Shown here: positions 34,975 to 38,150 of the stretch, in pieces
Position numbering within the stretch: the first letter of the stretch is position 1
Layout: each line of letters begins with the position of its first letter
Assembly: GCA_031274925.1 (NCBI GenBank)
Contig: JAISPL010000054.1
Coordinates: 1 to 38,150, forward strand
Origin: Syntrophobacterales bacterium
GTDB lineage: Bacteria > Desulfobacterota > Syntrophorhabdia > Syntrophorhabdales > Syntrophorhabdaceae
Reading direction: 5' to 3'
DNA: 38,150 bases
Notes under the pieces: model-generated
The model's database searches: none
Told to the model about the DNA's origin: nothing
The model's input: only the letters and a program-made list of their open reading frames with translations
Position numbers and translations under genes: made by a program

Positions 34975-35153
34975 TGGTGATTGTTGCGCTGCTTATGCTG
35001 CTTGTACCCGGCTTGATTGCTGTGCATATTTACTGACACGAGCGTGAAATAGATAAAGCAGATTACAAGCATTTGGTTGCGATTATTTTGTTTACACATT
35101 CGCTTTTTCCTCCTCTTTGGCCAGCCTTTCCGGGCAGCCTGATCCTTCCATGA
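34974..35153 (+). pseudogene. Small membrane protein interrupted by an in-frame TGA
   Basis: The ATG overlaps the previous stop (TAATG). It reads MVIVALLMLLVPGLIAVHIY, then TGA at 35034-35036, then HEREIDKADYKHLVAIILF and on to a stop at 35151. Replacing the TGA by Trp gives a natural VPG...HIYW-HEREI hinge, so a TGG-to-TGA nonsense change is the simplest reading. The end (PPLWPAFPGSLILP) may be foreign sequence. A selenocysteine reading is possible in principle because tRNA-Sec is present, but no SECIS-like hairpin is apparent. Confidence 0.55.
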
Positions 35154-35157
35154 CCGT

Positions 35158-35617
35158 GTGTTCATGGAGCGATATTTAAGAGGTGGTAAACATGGATCAG
35201 ATAAATATGCGTTGTTTGTGAAAGTCGATGACAAATGGGCTGAAGGGGATAATAAAACCGCGTTCCTCATTTTCCGTAAACTGGCATTGGCGGGCGAATC
35301 ATCAGTTTATAATAACTTAGGTTTCTGCCCTGATGAAGGAATGGGTACCAGCAAGAATTTTAAGAAGACCATTTACTGGTACAAGTTGGCATTGCGCATT
35401 GAAAGGGACGTAGGCGCTTGTACAAATATATCAAGCATATGAATCACGAGGAAACCGCCGCCAGGCCATATGCTGGCTCTTAAAGGCTGTAGAAAAAGAA
35501 GATGGCGGCGCAACGTTGGACCTTGCAAAACTCTATCTGAAACGACCTGGAAAGAGATATAAAGATAAAGCCATATTACTTCTCGAGAAAGTTAGACAGA
35601 TGAATTACCCTTTATAG
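35158..35617 (+). pseudogene. Sel1-repeat (TPR-like) protein with a frameshift
   Basis: The first frame gives a Sel1-type series: KWAEGDNKTAFLIFRKLALAG, NNLGFCPDEGMGTSKNFK, then KTIYWYKLAL. Near 35425 the frame breaks; the continuation in another frame reads IYQAYESRGNRRQAICWLL, KAVEKEDGGATLDLAKLYL and ends KDKAILLLEKVRQMNYPL at 35617. Together they make a complete-looking small Sel1 protein of about 150 residues. Sel1 proteins usually mediate protein-protein contacts. A single-base change or assembly error would explain the break. Confidence 0.7.
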
Positions 35618-35942
35618 ACCTCCGAGGCATATGCGAAGAGGTAGAGCGGTATTCTTCATTCTCTCTGGGAGGCAAAAGGAAGGCGCGAGAGCTTGGTCCC
35701 GGAGGTGTTCTATCCTGGGCGGCACTCCGGCCAATATATAGACTGATTCGGGGGATACATGGGATTACTCGCACGGAACGGACGGTTCATCATATTAGCG
35801 ACGGATCCACACGGCAAAAATGATGACTCCATGGTTACCGGGAATTACGTTTTTTGGGTAGGTTTTGCCGAACACGCGATGCCAGAGTTGCATGAATGCC
35901 TTTGGCCGGCTCTTGCGGCGGTCGGCTGGCGGAGGTAAGTAA
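35618..35942. other. Intergenic region with no recognised feature
   Basis: About 325 nt with short frames only. The last 20 nt carry the GGAGG (35930-35934) ribosome site of the following gene. Confidence 0.5.
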
Positions 35943-36209
35943 ATGTCCGTACATATCATTCCCATTGATAGATTAAGTCCCCAAGCCTTGAGGGGCGTTA
36001 TAGAAGAATTTATCACAAGAGAGGGTACCGATTACGGTGAGGCGGAGGCTTCCCGGGAAATGAAATTCGGACAGGTAAAGCGTAAACTTGAGGCCGGACT
36101 CGCAGTCCTCGTCTTTGACGATAAGACCGAAACCACCAATATTTTTCCGGCTGACAGCCCTGTCTTGAAGAATATCAGGACGTTGACGTTTTTCTCACAA
36201 TCCGATTGA
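35943..36209 (+). CDS. YheU-like (UPF0270) protein with a C-terminal extension
   Basis: An 88-residue protein starting at an ATG preceded by GGAGG. It matches the YheU family over its first 70 residues: IPIDRLSPQALRGVIEEFI, TREGTDYGE, VKRKLEAGLAVLVFDD and TETTNIFP. The usual family length is about 72; here 15-18 residues (SPVLKNIRTLTFFSQSD) are added. The function is unknown. The family is best known from gammaproteobacteria, and this copy belongs to the wider set. Confidence 0.85.
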   Translation: MSVHIIPIDRLSPQALRGVIEEFITREGTDYGEAEASREMKFGQVKRKLEAGLAVLVFDDKTETTNIFPADSPVLKNIRTLTFFSQSD

Positions 36210-36267
36210 CAGCGCCGTCCACCGATAATAACATTTATATAGGGCGCGAGCGAGCAATTAAACTTAA

Positions 36268-36885
36268 GTGGTGAGGATGCGCTTGCGGGCATGCGGGTTG
36301 ATGGGCAGATTCTACATAGACAAAAAATACTTTGCCAGGAAACAATCGGGAAACTGGGTAAGCTTCGAAACAAGCCCTGAACTCAAGAGGACTAAGAGCG
36401 ACATTTACGGAAAGTGTGTTCCGTGCATGACGAACCTGTATGAACAGCTCAAAGAAGGAAAAACAAAAATTGAGTTGGGGCCGGCGCATCAATGCTGGAA
36501 AGTGGTGGTACCCCTCAGGGGTATGGAAGAATGCATTCAATTCCTTTCCGAATTTGAGCGAGATTTTCTTGAAGACCTTGACGTGAAAGGACGATTTGGA
36601 TCAACAAGCGACCCCGCAAGGGACACAAAGGTGATTGTTTGCGGCGCAGAAAGTGAGACGAAACAGGATCGGTTATTCGTCAGGCTAAAGGCATGCGCGT
36701 CGTATATAAACCTTGAGACGCAGGTTTTTTACCACAGAGGATGTGCGGAACTTTACCATGAGCTTTTTTTTGGAGATTGGCGGAAATGGAATGAGACTGA
36801 ATCAGTCAAAAATCAGGCAATGGTCGGAGTTGTGCTCGAAAAAATAAGAAAAGCTCTTTTTTGGGTCAATGGGGGACGTCCATAA
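36268..36885 (+). CDS. Hypothetical protein of unknown family
   Basis: About 205 residues from a GTG at 36268; ATG codons at 36277 and 36301 are alternative starts, and MGRFYIDKKYF at 36301 looks the most natural. No ribosome site decides. The protein is soluble, mixed alpha/beta by appearance, with scattered Cys (KCVPC near 48-52, later single Cys) but no recognised motif. The C-terminal 70 residues are helical (AELYHELFFGDWRKW, VLEKIRKALFW). The neighbours (YheU-like, greA) do not suggest a role. Confidence 0.65.
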   Translation: MVRMRLRACGLMGRFYIDKKYFARKQSGNWVSFETSPELKRTKSDIYGKCVPCMTNLYEQLKEGKTKIELGPAHQCWKVVVPLRGMEECIQFLSEFERDFLEDLDVKGRFGSTSDPARDTKVIVCGAESETKQDRLFVRLKACASYINLETQVFYHRGCAELYHELFFGDWRKWNETESVKNQAMVGVVLEKIRKALFWVNGGRP

Positions 36886-37008
36886 GATGACCCCGATTTG
36901 TCAAGAACCTGTGTGCGAAGTGAAAAGAGACATGCGCAGGACAAATCTGTTGAATTGGAGGAAAAAAAAGTAGTATTTTTATAAGAAGCACAAGGCACAG
37001 GAGAAACC

Positions 37009-37473
37009 ATGAAAGTTCCAATCACAAGAGAAGGTTACGAAAATCTTAAAAAAGATCATGAGTTCCTGCTCAATAACAAAAGACCGAAAATACTGAAGGC
37101 CATTGAAGAGGCAAGGGCTCACGGAGATCTATCCGAAAATGCCGAGTATGACGCTGCCCGGGAGGAATATCAGTTCCTTCAGAAGAAAGTCGCTGAACTT
37201 GAAGAGATGATGAAGAATTCCGAGATCGTGGACGTCAAGAAGAGGGACTTTGATTCCGTGGAATTCGGCTGCAGAATTTCCCTCAGGAACCTCGACACAG
37301 ATGAAGAAGTGGTGTATCAACTTGTCGGCCCATATGAATCGGACATACAAAAAGGCATGATTTCCATGACTTCGCCCTTGGGAAGAGCGCTCATGGGGAA
37401 GTCTGTCGGAGATGAGGTAAATTTTTCCGCACCTGGGGGACAAAGGACCTACGAGATTGTCGCAATTATATAA
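37009..37473 (+). CDS. greA: Transcript cleavage factor GreA
   Basis: A 154-residue protein that enters the RNA polymerase secondary channel and stimulates cleavage of backtracked RNA. The N-terminal coiled coil (1-75) carries the catalytic acidic tip in HGDLSENAEYDAAREE (Asp41, Glu44). The C-terminal FKBP-like domain shows VEFGCRISL, YQLVGPYESD, ISMTSPLGRALMGK and VGDEV. AGGAG at 36999-37003 fixes the start. The length is typical of GreA. It stands alone. Confidence 0.96.
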   Translation: MKVPITREGYENLKKDHEFLLNNKRPKILKAIEEARAHGDLSENAEYDAAREEYQFLQKKVAELEEMMKNSEIVDVKKRDFDSVEFGCRISLRNLDTDEEVVYQLVGPYESDIQKGMISMTSPLGRALMGKSVGDEVNFSAPGGQRTYEIVAII

Positions 37474-38119
37474 TACCCCACGAGAAATATGAGGCGGTTC
37501 ACTTTCTCCGGTTCTTTATCTGCTATCTGAAGGTCCATGGAATTTTTATTGGATTGATTTTGTTTTGGGTGCAGAGGTGACCGTAAGACCTGACCGTTGC
37601 TGGTTGGCAGGGGTGGCGCCCAAGCGATTTTTATATCACTTAGAAAATTAATATTGAATATCCGTGTATATTCTGTAGTTGGTGAATGGGTGCTTTACCC
37701 GCCGAACGGCGACAGATATTATTTTGGAAAAGACGTAAAGTATTCGGGGAAAATATTTGCTGGCTATGCAGATTTAACTTTTTTAATCAAAAAGATAGAT
37801 ACAGCTTTGTCCTTCATTTTTATCTGCTCTCATACATATAATTCCGTTGATATTTACGATTGTACTCCAGCAGCTTTTCGTTCCTATTTTCCCGATAGCG
37901 ATTATAGCTTTCCTGTTCTTCCGTAGTTGACGGTATGCCCTTTCCCCCCCTCCATCTTGGGCTGTCTCACCCGGTATCCCCCGTACATCACCGGGACTCT
38001 CCTGTTTTGCTGCCATACGCTTACGGGCAGGAGCACCCTCCCCCAGGCGTCAAACCTTATCAATGGTTCACATAGAGACATCTTCCCTATAAGCGCTTGG
38101 TCAATAATAGCTTTTACCC
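37474..38119. other. Region after greA, mostly without genes
   Basis: About 650 nt with no complete gene I can recognise. It contains the cupin fragment at 37708-37800. A minus-strand open frame of 76 codons (38132-37902) has no known likeness and overlaps the promoter below. Confidence 0.45.
37708..37800 (+). pseudogene. Fragment of a cupin gene
   Basis: The plus strand reads GDRYYFGKDVKYSGKIFAG then YADLTFLIKKID, matching the second half of small cupins (GDRYFIPxGVxHSGKIYxGYADITFFxxKDR). Upstream sequence does not contain the first cupin motif, so it is a fragment. It is the half missing from the cupin-like gene at 30637-31095. Confidence 0.5.
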
Positions 38120-38147
38120 TTGACAAACACATTCTGCTTGCTATACT
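38120..38147 (+). promoter_or_regulatory. Strong promoter reading out of the right edge
   Basis: TTGACA (38120-38125), a 16-nt spacer and TATACT (38142-38147). It should drive a gene just beyond the window. Confidence 0.6.
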
Positions 38148-38150
38148 TAC

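Noticed and set aside
37902-38132. Minus-strand 76-codon frame at the right edge
   Set aside because: No known likeness, no clear ribosome site, and it overlaps a strong plus-strand promoter; cannot be supported.

Overview
The window reads as chromosome of a strictly anaerobic, probably syntrophic bacterium of the Desulfobacterota (former Deltaproteobacteria), possibly Syntrophorhabdus-like. That assignment is inference. It rests on a NuoEFG-type soluble electron-transfer complex, a selenocysteine tRNA, a TAXI-type TRAP uptake system beside an aromatic-acid-type amidohydrolase, and an ordinary Desulfobacterota housekeeping operon. No 16S or other formal marker is present.

Layout. (1) 1-7.2 kb: a minus-strand operon (NuoE-, NuoF- and NuoG-like). 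The large subunit carries an inserted GltD/NfnB-like flavin domain and a molybdopterin-type domain that lacks the catalytic Cys/Sec and the C-terminal dinucleotide-binding part. It therefore looks like an NAD(P)H/ferredoxin electron-transfer or bifurcating enzyme, not a formate dehydrogenase. (2) 7.8-16.2 kb: a tightly packed plus-strand operon: ArsA-type ATPase, rsmD, coaD, NfeD protease, slipin, D,D-carboxypeptidase, coaBC, HtrA protease, DUF1844. It is followed by convergent purB with its own terminator. (3) 17.9-20.8 kb: an eroded IS5-type element and a secreted 12-repeat RCC1 protein broken by one frameshift. (4) 21.2-27.8 kb: a catabolic/uptake island: secreted RutB-like cysteine hydrolase, a broken amidohydrolase, a GntR/FCD regulator, TAXI receptor, fused TRAP permease and an intact amidohydrolase closed by a strong terminator. 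A GTCnGAC operator-like motif recurs at three of its promoters. (5) 27.9-31.5 kb: selC (tRNA-Sec), a stretch of decayed fragments (CheA-like, ParA/MinD-like, recombinase-like), cysteine synthase, a damaged cupin and an IS3 orfA remnant. (6) 31.7-35.2 kb: an AT-richer cassette with its own promoter: small membrane protein, two-domain methyltransferase, five-TM alkaline-phosphatase-superfamily protein, and a second small membrane protein stopped by an in-frame TGA. (7) 35.2-38.15 kb: a frameshifted Sel1 protein, a YheU-like protein, an unknown protein, greA, a cupin fragment and a good outward promoter at the right edge.

The best candidate for an undescribed system is the cassette at 31.7-35.2 kb. 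Its members overlap or abut in coupled fashion. It combines an apparently kinase-like module, a methyltransferase and a membrane phospho-/sulfo-transfer enzyme, which suggests modification of a surface polymer or lipid-linked glycan. The second most interesting item is the unusual large subunit of the NuoEFG-like complex.
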